55,261 nucleotides of DNA. Origin: Entamoeba histolytica HM-1:IMSS. Lineage: Eukaryota > Evosea > Mastigamoebida > Endamoebidae. The stretch is from contig NW_001914931.1 in NCBI RefSeq assembly GCF_000208925.1, positions 1,806-57,066 on the forward strand, given 5' to 3'. Of the stretch, positions 1 through 10,864 are shown in pieces. The notes beneath the pieces are model-generated. The model did not search any database, was not told the DNA's origin, and was given only the letters and a program-made list of their open reading frames with translations. Within the stretch, counting starts at the first letter, position 1. The number at the start of each line of letters is the position of its first letter. Both the position numbers and the translations under genes were made by a program.

Positions 1-1647
1 ATTGTTGTGAATAAATTGATGTGCAAAAACATCAACAATAACATACAATAATTTCTATGAATTTATTCATTCAATTCTTCTTATTTATTTTTGTTTCTTT
101 ATCTCATAATCTCGTTCATTAGATTATAAAATTTAATATTATTATTATATTTATTGATATTAAAATGCAGATAATAAAGAAATACACAATTTGTGTAATT
201 AAATAATTTAATTGACGTTTTAATAATAAATCCAATGAAATAAGATAAATATTATAAAATCCTTTTTAGTTTAATACACACCAATGATATAATATTAAAA
301 GAGAATAAATGTTGTGTTACTATTTGAATTTTTTGATAAGCAACCGTATTATTTAAGTAGTATTAATGATGTCTGTATCTTATTCATTTTACGTTATTTG
401 TTAATCAATTTTATATTTTAAATCAGATGTTTGTATTACTTTGAATATTATCATTCATTTCAATTGTTTATCTATTTTTATATTATTCATCATTCTATAT
501 ATTAATGGTTTTATTGAAATGAATTATAAACACATTTAAAATAAAATTATATAGTTCTGTATTAATATTTGAAAATCAATTGATATAATAACATTATATT
601 TTTAATATATTTTCATCATGTTAAGTATGAATGAAAAATAACATAATGTTTAAATACTCTTTAATTATTCAATTCCTATTTGTCTAACCTACAATATCAA
701 CACAAAGTAAATGATAAATGATAACATATTGTTCTGTTTAATCATTAATTTAGGTACAATGTTTTGAATTACTAAATAAATACAAGAAAATTAAAATATA
801 ACAATTCAAATAAAACCATTGAAAAATCACTTGTTGATTAAGATGAAAGATTTATTTTTGTTTTTATACAACTCTGTCATAAATGAACAGAACAATATCA
901 ATGAAATAAAATGAATAACAAAAGAGAAAAGTAAATCTTTACAAGGTAAAATTCTAGAACTGAATCAAACTATTACTTTAAAATATCATAGAAGAGAAAC
1001 TAACTACTTACTTTTATTCAAGTACAACTGATGATACAAAAAGATAGTCTTTGTGCTAGAATAAGGATATGGTTAAACTAGATACTAATATGATAGATAA
1101 ATACATTAAAACGTTTATTTCAGAAGAAAAGTAATACTAAATCATTATAAGTATTAGAGAAATTGATTTAAAATATTTCTATATCCTCAAGTAGTATTGA
1201 ACAGTTAGTACAAAGACTACTTAAATGTTTTAACAATATTCTAAACGAAAGGCTACATTAAACTCATGCATGATATTCAAACATAAGAATAACCAATAGA
1301 ATCAAACAAATCATTATCACATAACCATGCAGATGAAGAAAAAGAGATAGAATTTGTTTTTATACAACTAACAATAAGTTTAAAACACTGAACCACATTT
1401 AATTGAAACAAACAAGTATTACAATTCAAGACATACTACGTATATTAAAAGAATACCACAAATTAGTAGTAAAAAGGCAACTAAACTATCAAGACTAACA
1501 GATCTGATATTAAGAATAAAATAAATGTAAAAAAGAAAGATAATTATTGGAAAGGGTAAGTTAATTGAATGAGTTGTTGTTTCATTAAACTTAACCAAAT
1601 GAAGATTTTTTGAAAAATAAAACTTAAAAAGAAAAAGAAAGAAAAGA
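1..1647. other. Gene-free AT-rich stretch
   Basis: No open reading frame with protein-like composition, no RNA gene and no clear repeat was recognised here. Composition is AT-rich on both strands, without the long pyrimidine/purine blocks seen in the 5-10 kb region. The final 30 nt before the next gene are A-rich, as expected for an Entamoeba 5' leader. Confidence 0.6.
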
Positions 1648-1965
1648 ATGGCAACAGTGCAACAAGGAAAAAAGAAAATGAGGATTATTAATGGTGTTCT
1701 TGTTGAAGAAGATGAATCTCAACAACCCAATACCTTTAGACAAGCACCACCAGCACAATCATACAATTTATTTCCAACACAAACAACTGGAAACAATCAA
1801 AGAACTTCATCAAATAATCATAAACAAGAAGAAGTAGTTGTTCCATATGCAATGCCAGGAGTTTTTGTATTATTATCCGAGTCAATATTTTTTGACTGGA
1901 GTGTTGTGTTAGTTACATTTATTATAATGATTATTGTACTAGCGTATTTCATTGTAAGAAAATAA
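1648..1965 (+). CDS. Small C-terminally anchored membrane protein, possibly FAM241/DUF4605-like
   Basis: The 105-residue protein has a basic start, then MRIINGVLVEEDE from the second Met (residue 11). A Gln/Asn/Pro-rich linker follows, then one hydrophobic helix at about residues 82-102 ending in a short basic tail (RK). It has no signal peptide, so a tail-anchored ER or endomembrane protein is likely. The short N-terminal motif, polar linker and C-terminal membrane helix recall the small FAM241 family; that is a resemblance from memory, not proven. If it is right, translation may start at residue 11 (position 1678), where the conserved motif begins. The gene stands alone, with its 3' end 156 bp from the convergent RRM gene. 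It could instead be a lineage-specific small membrane protein. Confidence 0.6.
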   Translation: MATVQQGKKKMRIINGVLVEEDESQQPNTFRQAPPAQSYNLFPTQTTGNNQRTSSNNHKQEEVVVPYAMPGVFVLLSESIFFDWSVVLVTFIIMIIVLAYFIVRK

Positions 1966-2121
1966 ACTAAACAGAGTCATTTATTATTCTTTTATGTTAA
2001 TTTTTATTCCAAAAGCACCAATAAAACAATAATAAATCCATATAATAATATTATATTAATAATTATTAATAAAAATGAAAATAAAAATATCTAATGAAAA
2101 TAAATAGTAAACAAAATTTCT

Positions 2122-2853
2122 TTAAATGCCTTCAAAGTAATTCTTTGTACTAGCAATACCATCAATTTGTTTCTTTGCTTTCTTCTTTGGTTTTATAGCT
2201 TTGACAGGTCCATCTGAAAGTTCCCAACCTTCTTCTTTATCAGTTTCATCTAATACAACTGCTGGTTCTGCTTTCTTTACTTTTTTAGTTTTCTCTGTTT
2301 TAACTCCTTCTTTTTCATTAGACTTTTTTTGTGAGTGTTGTTGTTTCTTAGCAAATGTCTCCCGTTTCTTATGAACTCCAAATGAATTCTTTCCTTGATG
2401 TTGTCCTTTGTTAAACGAATTCTTTGGTGCATCACTTCTTGGTGGAACATCATCAACTAAAATAGTAACATCTCCAACACATTCTCCACTTAATGCTTTA
2501 ACATTTTTCCATGTTTCTTCATCTTCAAAATCAGCATAACATTTTCCTGTTTTTCCTTGTCTAATACCTCTTGCTCGAACATCAATAGTTTCAAGAAGAT
2601 CTTTAACCATCCATTGTTCTAATGGAGCTGTTGGATTATAAAACATTAATACCCAATCACTCTCATTATATTTGTCTTTATAAAATTGAGTACTTCCAGT
2701 TGGTTTGTGTTCTTCTTTAATAACATTTGGTGTTTTTGCTTCAACTTTAGTTTCAACAATCATTTCACTCCATGAGGGTTTAGTAGTGTCTGCCTGAGGA
2801 ACTGAGTTATCTTTATTAATATTAACTACTGGGACAGTTTGCTCAGTAGACAT
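2122..2853 (-). CDS. RRM-type RNA-binding protein, eIF4B/4H-like
   Basis: The 243-residue protein has a disordered N-terminus (1-60) and one RRM-like fold at about 65-137. Its C-terminal half is rich in Lys/Gln/Glu. In the RRM, SDWVLMFYNP looks like RNP2/beta1, CYADFEDEETWKNV like RNP1/beta3, and VGDVTILVDD like beta4. The YADFED strand and spacing resemble the eIF4B/eIF4H RRM class, which stimulates the eIF4A helicase in translation initiation. An aromatic is retained at RNP1 (CYADF), but RNP2 is degenerate. The tail has KKxxK clusters and an EEGWELSDGP motif. The product is probably a cytoplasmic RNA-binding or translation factor; the exact family is an inference. It has its own promoter elements upstream. 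Confidence 0.65.
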   Translation of the reverse strand: MSTEQTVPVVNINKDNSVPQADTTKPSWSEMIVETKVEAKTPNVIKEEHKPTGSTQFYKDKYNESDWVLMFYNPTAPLEQWMVKDLLETIDVRARGIRQGKTGKCYADFEDEETWKNVKALSGECVGDVTILVDDVPPRSDAPKNSFNKGQHQGKNSFGVHKKRETFAKKQQHSQKKSNEKEGVKTEKTKKVKKAEPAVVLDETDKEEGWELSDGPVKAIKPKKKAKKQIDGIASTKNYFEGI

Positions 2854-2883
2854 TTTTCTAATAACTTTTTTATTTATTAAACA

Positions 2884-2918
2884 GTTCTTTTAAAAGGTAA
2901 TTCATTTTTTTAAACCCT
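2884..2918 (-). promoter_or_regulatory. GAACT element and AAACCCT-type motif upstream of the RRM gene
   Basis: On the minus strand a GAACT box (GAAC = complement of 2884-2887) lies about 30 nt before the ATG. A further 25 nt upstream is AGGGTTT (complement of 2912-2918). GAAC is a described Entamoeba core promoter element; the AGGGTTT motif recurs at other promoters in this window. The role here is inferred from position only. Confidence 0.45.
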
Positions 2919-3061
2919 GTTTAGTTTACCCTATTTTTTTTTTCTTTATTCTTTTCAATTATTTATTAAATATAGTTTTTCTAATAACTTAATTCTTTTC
3001 TTAATATTTTTGACGTATTATCTAAAAACAAAAAATTATAATGAGCAAGAAAATAATTGGT

Positions 3062-3958
3062 TTAGAAAACAACAGTATTCATAAATACTCCAAGTGTATC
3101 TACGGCATTTTCTGTTAAAGCTTGGTCAGCAATTCTTTGTAAATGTTTTTTAGGATCAATTTTACCAACTTGTTGTAAGTCTCTTAGTTTTGGATCTAAA
3201 GCTTCATCTTGTATATTTTGGTTATATTGCTTCACTAGTCCAATTAATTTATCAATAGTTTGAATGTTTGAGTCTTTACGTTGTGAGGATTCAACTTCTA
3301 ATGAATCTGTCCATTTTTTCTTTTGTAAATTCAATAACATTCGTTCATCTACTTCATTCTTTGAGAATTCAATTGGCATAGAATAATATTGTTTTCCTAA
3401 ACCTCGGACTTTGGCTTGTGAAGTTGGTTTAGTTAAATGACCTTGATTTGAAGTGACTTGTCTTGGTTCAACTCCTAAGCTGAATTGATTTTGAATAGTT
3501 CTAAATGCATCAATGACAACTTTTCCTTTAACTGATTGGATTGGGTCTACAACTACAGCGACACACCGTTCATTTAATTTTTCAAATGATTGTTGTGTAG
3601 AAATATCTATTGAAGATAACCAACATCCAAAACCAGGATGGCTATGATACCATCCAACAATTGATTCTTTTCTTCCTGTTTGTCGTAACATTTCGATCAT
3701 TGTTGTTTGATATACTTCATCAACTGCTTCAACTGAAACTCCTGTACCATTTTGTGGCATGGCAAATACATCAACTACACGAACAGTATAATCATCAACA
3801 TATTCTCCAAGCATTAACCCCATAACTTCAACAGGGACACCAGCCCTTCCATGTTTCAACATTTTTAATAAGGCAAGAGAAGAAATATAGACAGTTTCAC
3901 TTGTATCAGGGAGAGGCATATCTCCAGAAATTGGTCTTCTTCCACCAAAAGAGAACAT
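3062..3958 (-). CDS. RPN11: 26S proteasome regulatory subunit RPN11 (JAMM deubiquitinase)
   Basis: RPN11/PSMD14 is the zinc metallo-isopeptidase of the 19S lid. It removes ubiquitin chains en bloc from substrates entering the proteasome. The JAMM motif is intact: E44 in [14 protein letters not shown], then H105, H107, S115 and D118 in [14 protein letters not shown]. The MPN core spans about residues 21-160. The Cys of the loop (C112) and the following STQQSFE helix are typical of RPN11 rather than the catalytically dead RPN8. Length (298 aa) is close to the usual 305-310. The C-terminal helices (about 215-295) would form the lid helical bundle. The gene is divergent from the SDR gene, 180 bp away, with which it may share a promoter. 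No intron is needed. Confidence 0.96.
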   Translation of the reverse strand: MFSFGGRRPISGDMPLPDTSETVYISSLALLKMLKHGRAGVPVEVMGLMLGEYVDDYTVRVVDVFAMPQNGTGVSVEAVDEVYQTTMIEMLRQTGRKESIVGWYHSHPGFGCWLSSIDISTQQSFEKLNERCVAVVVDPIQSVKGKVVIDAFRTIQNQFSLGVEPRQVTSNQGHLTKPTSQAKVRGLGKQYYSMPIEFSKNEVDERMLLNLQKKKWTDSLEVESSQRKDSNIQTIDKLIGLVKQYNQNIQDEALDPKLRDLQQVGKIDPKKHLQRIADQALTENAVDTLGVFMNTVVF

Positions 3959-4028
3959 TGTTATTAAAATTGTTAGTTCTATTAGACTTTTTCTTTCTCA
4001 ACTAATCATACTTTATGATGAAGTGTTA

Positions 4029-4108
4029 GGGTTAAATAGGGTTTCCAAAAAATAAGAATAACAATTATTTATTATTTAAAAAAAAAATTGTAATAAGAGA
4101 GAAGAACT
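4029..4108. promoter_or_regulatory. Divergent promoter region of RPN11 and the SDR gene
   Basis: The 180-bp gap between the two divergent genes carries AGGGTTA (4029-4035), AGGGTTT (4039-4045) and a GAACT box (4104-4108). The GAACT box lies 31 nt before the SDR start codon. The AGGGTT pair lies about 70-85 nt upstream of RPN11 and could serve either gene. Function is inferred from position and recurrence. Confidence 0.45.
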
Positions 4109-4138
4109 AAAAAATAATTTTAAACAGATTAGTAATAA

Positions 4139-5035
4139 ATGACAATTCTTTTAGGTATTATCATTTGTTTAATTCTATATATTTGTATTCTTATTCTCTA
4201 TAGTCAAGGAATGGGAAGTAATTGGTACACACCAAATATGACAGGGAAAGTTGTATGTATTACTGGAGGTAGTAGTGGAATAGGTTTAGAGATAGTAAAA
4301 TATTTAAAACAATTAAATGCAACTATTATAGTTCTTGGAAGAACTGACTGTTTAATTTCAGGAGTAAAGAATATTTATTTAGACCTTAGTGATTTAAATA
4401 AAGTAAAAGAAACTGTCAAAGAAATTCATTCTGTTATAGACCATATTGATATTCTTATTAATAATGCTGGATGTGTTGCTATTCCATCAAATATTAAAAC
4501 AGCACAAGGATATGATATTACAGTTGGAGTTAATCATATTGGACACGCATTATTAACTTTAGGAATATTAGACCTTATTAAAAAAAGTCAATCTCCTAGA
4601 ATTATTGTTATGTCTTCTTTATCGGCAGCTGATTGGCATCAAAAAGAAATTCCATTTAATTGGAAAGATGAAGAATGGGATCCAGAAATACAATACCCAG
4701 CAAGTAAATTAGCTAATTCATTATTTGCAATTAAACTTGCTCAATTAAATCCTGATATTAAATGTGTTCATGTTCATCCAGGTTTAGTTTGGAGTAAGTT
4801 TTGGAGATATATGACACCAATAATGAAATTCATTTACACAATCATCCTCTTTTTATTCTCAAAAACTCCATTACAAGGAGCTCAAACTGCAATTTATTGT
4901 GCATTAGCACCAAATATTGAAAGTGGAAAATATTATGCAGATTGTATTCCTTGTGAAGTAAATCCACTATGTAATGATCAAACTGTTATTGACTCACTAT
5001 GGGAGAAGACAAAGAACGTGATAGATAATAAATAA
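4139..5035 (+). CDS. Membrane-anchored short-chain dehydrogenase/reductase
   Basis: This is a classical SDR of 298 residues. A hydrophobic N-terminal helix (3-22) should anchor it in a membrane with the Rossmann domain outside the lipid. The cofactor motif TGGSSGIG is at 42-49 and NNAG at 108-111. The catalytic Ser is in MSSLSA (about 159-162), with Y186 and K190 in YPASK. The acidic/hydrophobic NIYLDLSDL at the end of beta3-4 follows LGRTD, consistent with an NADP(H) or NAD(H) binder. The overall layout resembles retinol dehydrogenase/WWOX-like lipid or steroid oxidoreductases. The substrate cannot be told from sequence. A second hydrophobic stretch (FIYTIILFLF, about 230-240) may also touch the membrane. 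Confidence 0.9.
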   Translation: MTILLGIIICLILYICILILYSQGMGSNWYTPNMTGKVVCITGGSSGIGLEIVKYLKQLNATIIVLGRTDCLISGVKNIYLDLSDLNKVKETVKEIHSVIDHIDILINNAGCVAIPSNIKTAQGYDITVGVNHIGHALLTLGILDLIKKSQSPRIIVMSSLSAADWHQKEIPFNWKDEEWDPEIQYPASKLANSLFAIKLAQLNPDIKCVHVHPGLVWSKFWRYMTPIMKFIYTIILFLFSKTPLQGAQTAIYCALAPNIESGKYYADCIPCEVNPLCNDQTVIDSLWEKTKNVIDNK

Positions 5036-8000
5036 TTAAAAATTTCCTTTTGAGATTAAGTTTATTTTTAATGGCATAAGTTAATTAAGTTTTTATAAAT
5101 TGTTCTTTATAGTTCATTACTTTGCTGATACTTCTTCTCTCATTGTTCTTAGTTAGTTTTACACTGTGTGTTTAGTTGTAGTAGAAACATCGTTTCATAA
5201 AATAATCTTATTCTTAATTACAAGGATTTTAATTTCTTTGGTGTTATTAATTTCAATTTTAAATTATTTATTAATTTAGTATTTTCAACATTTACTAACT
5301 CACAGACTGAATTCACTGCTGTATTTAATGAGAAGAATATGAAAATAGCAGAAAAGTATTATAAAAACAAGAAAAGAACAATGAACAGAAATACTATGTT
5401 TTTCGTTTTATTTGTTTCTTTTTCAAAACACTTTCAATTATATTCAAAATTTTCATTATTTCTTTTGTTTAGTTTCTTTATTATTTATTTGTACTCACTA
5501 TTCATTCTTTATTATCTCCCTTTTTTATTTCAATATGTGGGAGTTAGGTGTTGTATATTCTCAAAAAGAAAAAGTCAAGATTGTATTTTCTTGTATTTTC
5601 TTATAAATTCACTTTTTCATGAAAGTCCAACTTGTTATTTTATTAACTCCATTATTAATTTATAATTTCATTATTCTTTGTTTTAGATCATTTCTTTTGT
5701 TATTTTATTTTTCATTTTATTCAATTTTTATCTTTGTATCACTTGTTTCTTCTTCTGTGTTATTCAATAGAAATATTTACATCTTTTCTTTAATCATCAA
5801 CATCATATCACTCCTTATTCAATAAAAGAGACAATGAAGTTCGATTTTTATTATTTTTCTAAGATATTTGCATGTTCTATTTGGTGTTGTCTGTTATATC
5901 TCATCCTGTTTATTGAATTATTTAACTTCATTCTGCTTTTTATTTCTATTTATTTTTCTATCCATCATTTCACATTCTGTATTTACATAATATTCAGTTA
6001 AACGTATTAGTTTATGTTATTCTTTATTGTTTTATCGTTATTTAGTTTCTTTGTAATTTATCAGTGATGTATAATTCATTTCATTCAATGAAGAATCATT
6101 CTTGAAGTGGCTCATTTAATAATGAGCTTCAGTATAACTTTCATTCAAATAATATTATGACTGTGTTAGTAATCAGACTTTATCCACATCAGTTTCATTA
6201 AATGGTATTATTATTCTTGTTATTTGTAAAAGTACTAATACATGAACAGTTTGTTAAATGAATGGAATAATTTTTTTCAAAAAAAATACAAATCGTGTAT
6301 TATACTGGGTTTGAATATCATATTTGTTGTTTGTATATTTGATCTTTTTTTATTTCATTATAAATCATTGATATTATTTTAAAAATAATACTGTTTATTT
6401 TCATTTTTTCATGATATTTTCTATTTCTTTCAGTGATTATTCACTTCATTTTATTCTATTTATTGAGTATTTCATTATATAACTTCTGTTTATTCTTGTT
6501 CCTTTTATAATATTTGTCAGGTTTTTTTATTTTATTCATACTTATTTATATGCTTTTATATCTGTTTTGTATTTCATTGTTAATAAATATCAGAGTCATT
6601 AAAAATATTTTGAGTTAGAATTTCTACTCATTTTTATTTTATTATTTTAACTAGGAGTTCTTCTGTTAAGTATAATGAACTTATTCGTTGTTTGTTCTTT
6701 ATTTATATTCTTTCCATTCTTTTGAATATATTTTGTTCTTCATTGTGTTTTTGTATTTTGTATGCTGTTATTCTCTTTTTCATTCTCTTTTTCATTGTGA
6801 TATATTATTGAATGTTTTAACTGTTCTTTTTATTAAATTTATTTATCTACTGTATAAGTTATTTGTGTATATATTATTCTATAAATACAGAATTTCTCTA
6901 TTTCTTTATATTTCTCTTTATTTTTCATCAATATTGTGCATATCATATATAAAAATAATCTTCATATATTAAAGTATCATATTAATTGTTTCATTTTATG
7001 TTCTAATAAAATGTTTGAAGTGAATTACCATTTTGTCTTTTTATAACATACATTTTTCTTTTTGTTTCTCATTTTATTCATTCAAGTCTTCTATTATTCA
7101 AATGTTGAGAAGAACCTTTATTTTATATATGCTTATTACATTGTTGTTATAAATTAGTCTGTCATACTTCATGTTGAAATTTGAAAAGAACAAATAGTTT
7201 CATGTATTAGTCTCTCAAATTTAACTGGTGATTGTTTGATGTTGTATTTAATAAAGTAAAGTTGGTATTAATACTACATATGTCATTTATGACTATATGA
7301 GATTTGTATGAAGATATGAAAGTGAATGTCTGCTTGAAGTAAATAGTATGTACAATGAAAGTCATTTATTGAATGTTATTACAAATTCATTAAAATGAAG
7401 AACTGAATAAGAATAAAATATTTAAATAATACTAAAACAATTATATGACATTGTACAACTAAAACATGTTTAATAAACAATATCTAATGTTGTTATTATT
7501 ATTATTCAATTCTATTTTCATGAAAAACAATGAAATAGAAGAAAATAACAATAAATAAGAATAAATGAGTTGTCAAATAACAAATAATAAATGTTATTGA
7601 ATATAAAATAATATTAGAAACAATCAAATGATAGAAATATATGAAATGATAAAATTGGATGACTAATAGATAGTTATGTTTGAAAATAAAAATAAAGATA
7701 ATAAAATAGAAAATGATGAAATTAAAACTATGATAAAATTGAAATGATGAATGATGAAATAAATAGAGAATAAAAGAATATGAAGAAGAATGAAACAAAA
7801 AGACGACATATAAAATACATAGAATAAAGAAACAGAAATGATTGATAGAATAAATGTAAAATAGAAATAATATCTGATGAATATGATGGTAAGAATGAAT
7901 TACGATTATAAGAAAGAATATTATGAATATAGAGAAATTAATAAAATAAAAGAAATAATCAAAGAAATGATATAAAATGAAACAATTAAATGAAAATAAA

Positions 8001-9884
8001 ATTGTGAATGTTTAAATATGAAGAATTGATATGAAATTAATATGTTATTTAATCTACAACAATTTTATGAATGATATTTCAATCCACTTACAATTGTTAT
8101 AAAATGTTGATCATTTTTAACATAATTAAAAGATAAAATATGATTGATTTAGAATTTTATATGATGATATTTTAACACAAAATAGAATGAAGATAAAGAA
8201 AATGAAATACTTATTAAAAATGAAAAATATAACATACAAATTGTTTAAAAATAACATATAAACAATACAATCAAATAACAACTGAATTTAATGAATAGAT
8301 ATAAATTTTGAATGTGATAATGTATAATAACTTAAATTCATTACTAAAATTTGTATGAAATGATTGATAAATGAAAAGATTGATAATAAATAGTTAAAAG
8401 AAGAGAATGAATGATAATAAAAGTGGTGATGTTTGAATGAATACCAAAAGTAATTTACATATTAACATTTATTCATTTAAAAAAAGAAGTTATATATTAA
8501 CAGAAGAAATTTAAAGACTTTTTAAACGAATAAATTAATTCATGTTTTATTTTGATAATAAAATTGAAATAATAAATAATGAATAAATCAAATAAGTATC
8601 CTTATTTAATCTATTTTATATTTCTTTATTCTTTTATTATCTGTTATCTTCATTTATTATTCTTCTTATCAATTTTATCATCATTTAAATAATCAAATAA
8701 AAGAAGAAGTAATTTATTTAAATAATAGTTGTTAAATAGAATTTGAATATAATGATGAATACGAATAAATAGAATAAATAAATGATTAATTCATCTTTCC
8801 AAATTCTCCAACATTTTAGAAACAAATATCATTGTTAACGTCGGTAAATGTTCAAAAAGTACTTGCTGATAATGAACACTATGTTATTATCATATGTTGT
8901 ATTCAACAATAGTCTTAACACTGTATTCTATTCTCTTAATTATCCATTTCTTCTCTTTCTTTAAATACTCATAACATAAAAATATTAAATCAACACAAAA
9001 ATCACAAATAAAATATAATCAAACATAACCATTCATTCTCAAAATAATAATTAATAAAATAAGAAACAAACAATAAAAATATAAACAAAATAAACTAAAA
9101 ATTAGTAGAATTGTTTGTTTTATTACTTGCTTTATTAAAAGCAATAAGTTACCATTATCAATTACTTTGACTATATCTTTGGTTATGGTACAAACAATAT
9201 TCATTAACACTAATCATCTTTCTTTCTTACGCTTTATTATCTTCTTCTTATGCTATTTTTTTATTTTTTTTTTCATACTTATTATTTTTCTACTTTTATA
9301 TCTTTTATTCATTTCATTCTTTTGACCATTATCATTATTTTTCTTCTTTTTGTTGTCAATTTAATAAATTCTTTAACTTTCTTCATTTTCTTTTTATTTT
9401 GTTGAAATATTCTTGTTCTGTATTATTTTTCATTGTCTATTTGTTTTTTTTTTATTTCTTCATATACTCATATTTCATTATGATATCATTTTTGTTATTA
9501 CTTTATGTTTCTTATTTGTATTATGTTTATAATCATTTCATTTACTAGTGTTTTTCTTATTCATTATTCATTTCATCTTCTCTTTTATTCACTTTTCTTT
9601 GTATTTTTAAACCCAACGTCATAATCATTCATTTCAATTACACTCATTGTATTGATAGTTTGATAGTTTGTGCCTAATTTACTATATTGTTCCATGGTAA
9701 TATTAGTAATATTAGTTAATAAATTATTTGTATTGAAGAAGTGTCTCAAAGAAAAAATTAATCAGATAAATGTTAATAGAATTATATTATTAAAATAAGA
9801 AAATTTGTATATTGAATCAAAAACAATAATAATCAAAATTTTTTTATAAAAAATAAAAATAAATTAAGAGAAAAATATATTTTT
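5036..9884. other. 4.8-kb low-complexity desert with a strand-composition switch
   Basis: No credible gene was found. Open frames here encode only Phe/Tyr/Leu/Ser/Ile-rich peptides, as expected from T-rich DNA. From about 5.1 to 7.2 kb the plus strand is strongly T-rich; from about 7.4 to 8.6 kb it is A-rich. Shorter blocks then alternate: T-rich at 8.6-8.7, A-rich at 8.97-9.1 and T-rich at 9.2-9.6 kb. More complex sequence occurs near 8.82-8.94 kb and 9.62-9.75 kb, the latter with a tandem TTGATAGT. I recognise no tRNA, snRNA or LINE homology in it. Confidence 0.6.
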
Positions 9885-10667
9885 TTATCTCCAAGTTAAA
9901 ACAACTAGTCTTTTTAAACCAAAGTGAGATGGAAAGACAGTTTTAGTAAAAATATTTCCACCTTTTCCAACAGTATCATTATATGTTTCATTAAATGATT
10001 TACCACTCCATTCTTTAGAATTAATATAACATTGTTTATTTGTAGAAATATGACAGAAAGATTGTACACAAAATAGTGAAGGAGTGGATTTATAAAACCA
10101 TAATGGATAACATTCATCAATAATAGGAGTAAATTTAACTGGTTTAGTTCCATATGGATTTACCAAAGAAAATACAAAATGACCCTTATCTCTTAATATC
10201 CATTGACTTGGCTTTGGTGGAAGAATTGTATGATATGATCCAAATATATTTCCACCATCAGTTTCAATAACAAACATTAAATTATTAAGGCTTTTACATT
10301 TTGAAATAACCATTTCATTAAAATTATTATTAATGTTAGAATCAAAAATAATATTAGAAACTGTTTTATTTGTCCATTCTGATAATTGTTTTAAATACTG
10401 ATTTAGTCCTGGGTTTCTCTTTTCAGCCCAAAGGTTTTGAAGTTCTATACTTTCTTCTTGTATCCATCCATTTAAACTATTTTTATAATTTTCTGTTAAT
10501 TGTTTGACTCGTGAAATATCATTTTCAATTAGTTTTAAATCATTATTGAAGTTTAAACTAACACTATTTTCTATTTCGTTATTAGTACTTGTCAATGTGC
10601 TAATTGTTATTTTGTTATTATTAAAGTTGATAGTTCCTTGATTAGTGAGTTGTGAGATTTTAATCAT
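9885..10667 (-). CDS. TLDc-domain protein
   Basis: The 260-residue protein has an Asn-rich N-terminal part. A helical segment follows at about 45-95 (ENDISRVKQLTENYKNSLNGW). The C-terminal half fits the TLDc fold: FNEMVISKCKSLNNLMFVIE, DGGNIFGSYH, then GHFVFSLVNPYG. TLDc proteins bind the V-ATPase or act in oxidative-stress resistance in other eukaryotes; Entamoeba has an expanded set of unknown role. The second half of the domain (YPLWFYKSTPSLFCVQSFCHIS...) is compatible with the following beta strands and ends shortly after FPSHFGLKRLVVLTW, close to the protein end. No intron or signal peptide is seen. It is divergent from the Dus gene, 197 bp away. The TLDc assignment rests on pattern recognition. 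Confidence 0.7.
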   Translation of the reverse strand: MIKISQLTNQGTINFNNNKITISTLTSTNNEIENSVSLNFNNDLKLIENDISRVKQLTENYKNSLNGWIQEESIELQNLWAEKRNPGLNQYLKQLSEWTNKTVSNIIFDSNINNNFNEMVISKCKSLNNLMFVIETDGGNIFGSYHTILPPKPSQWILRDKGHFVFSLVNPYGTKPVKFTPIIDECYPLWFYKSTPSLFCVQSFCHISTNKQCYINSKEWSGKSFNETYNDTVGKGGNIFTKTVFPSHFGLKRLVVLTWR

Positions 10668-10864
10668 TTACCATTAATAGTTCTTCTTTGTACTAATATA
10701 AATAATAGTATTAATATTATTTATTTATATATTCTTTTAATTTGTAATATAACAAAAATTATTTATCATAGAGGGTTATTTTAAAAAAATAAAACTACCA
10801 AAAATTCACATTTTATTTATTTATCGAAGAACTTTATTTTTATTGTACATCTCTTCTAATATTA

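Noticed and set aside
5339..7798. Several open frames of 60-110 codons rich in Phe, Tyr, Leu, Ile and Ser
   Set aside because: Composition follows from T-rich DNA, the frames overlap each other, and no domain, signal or conserved motif is visible.
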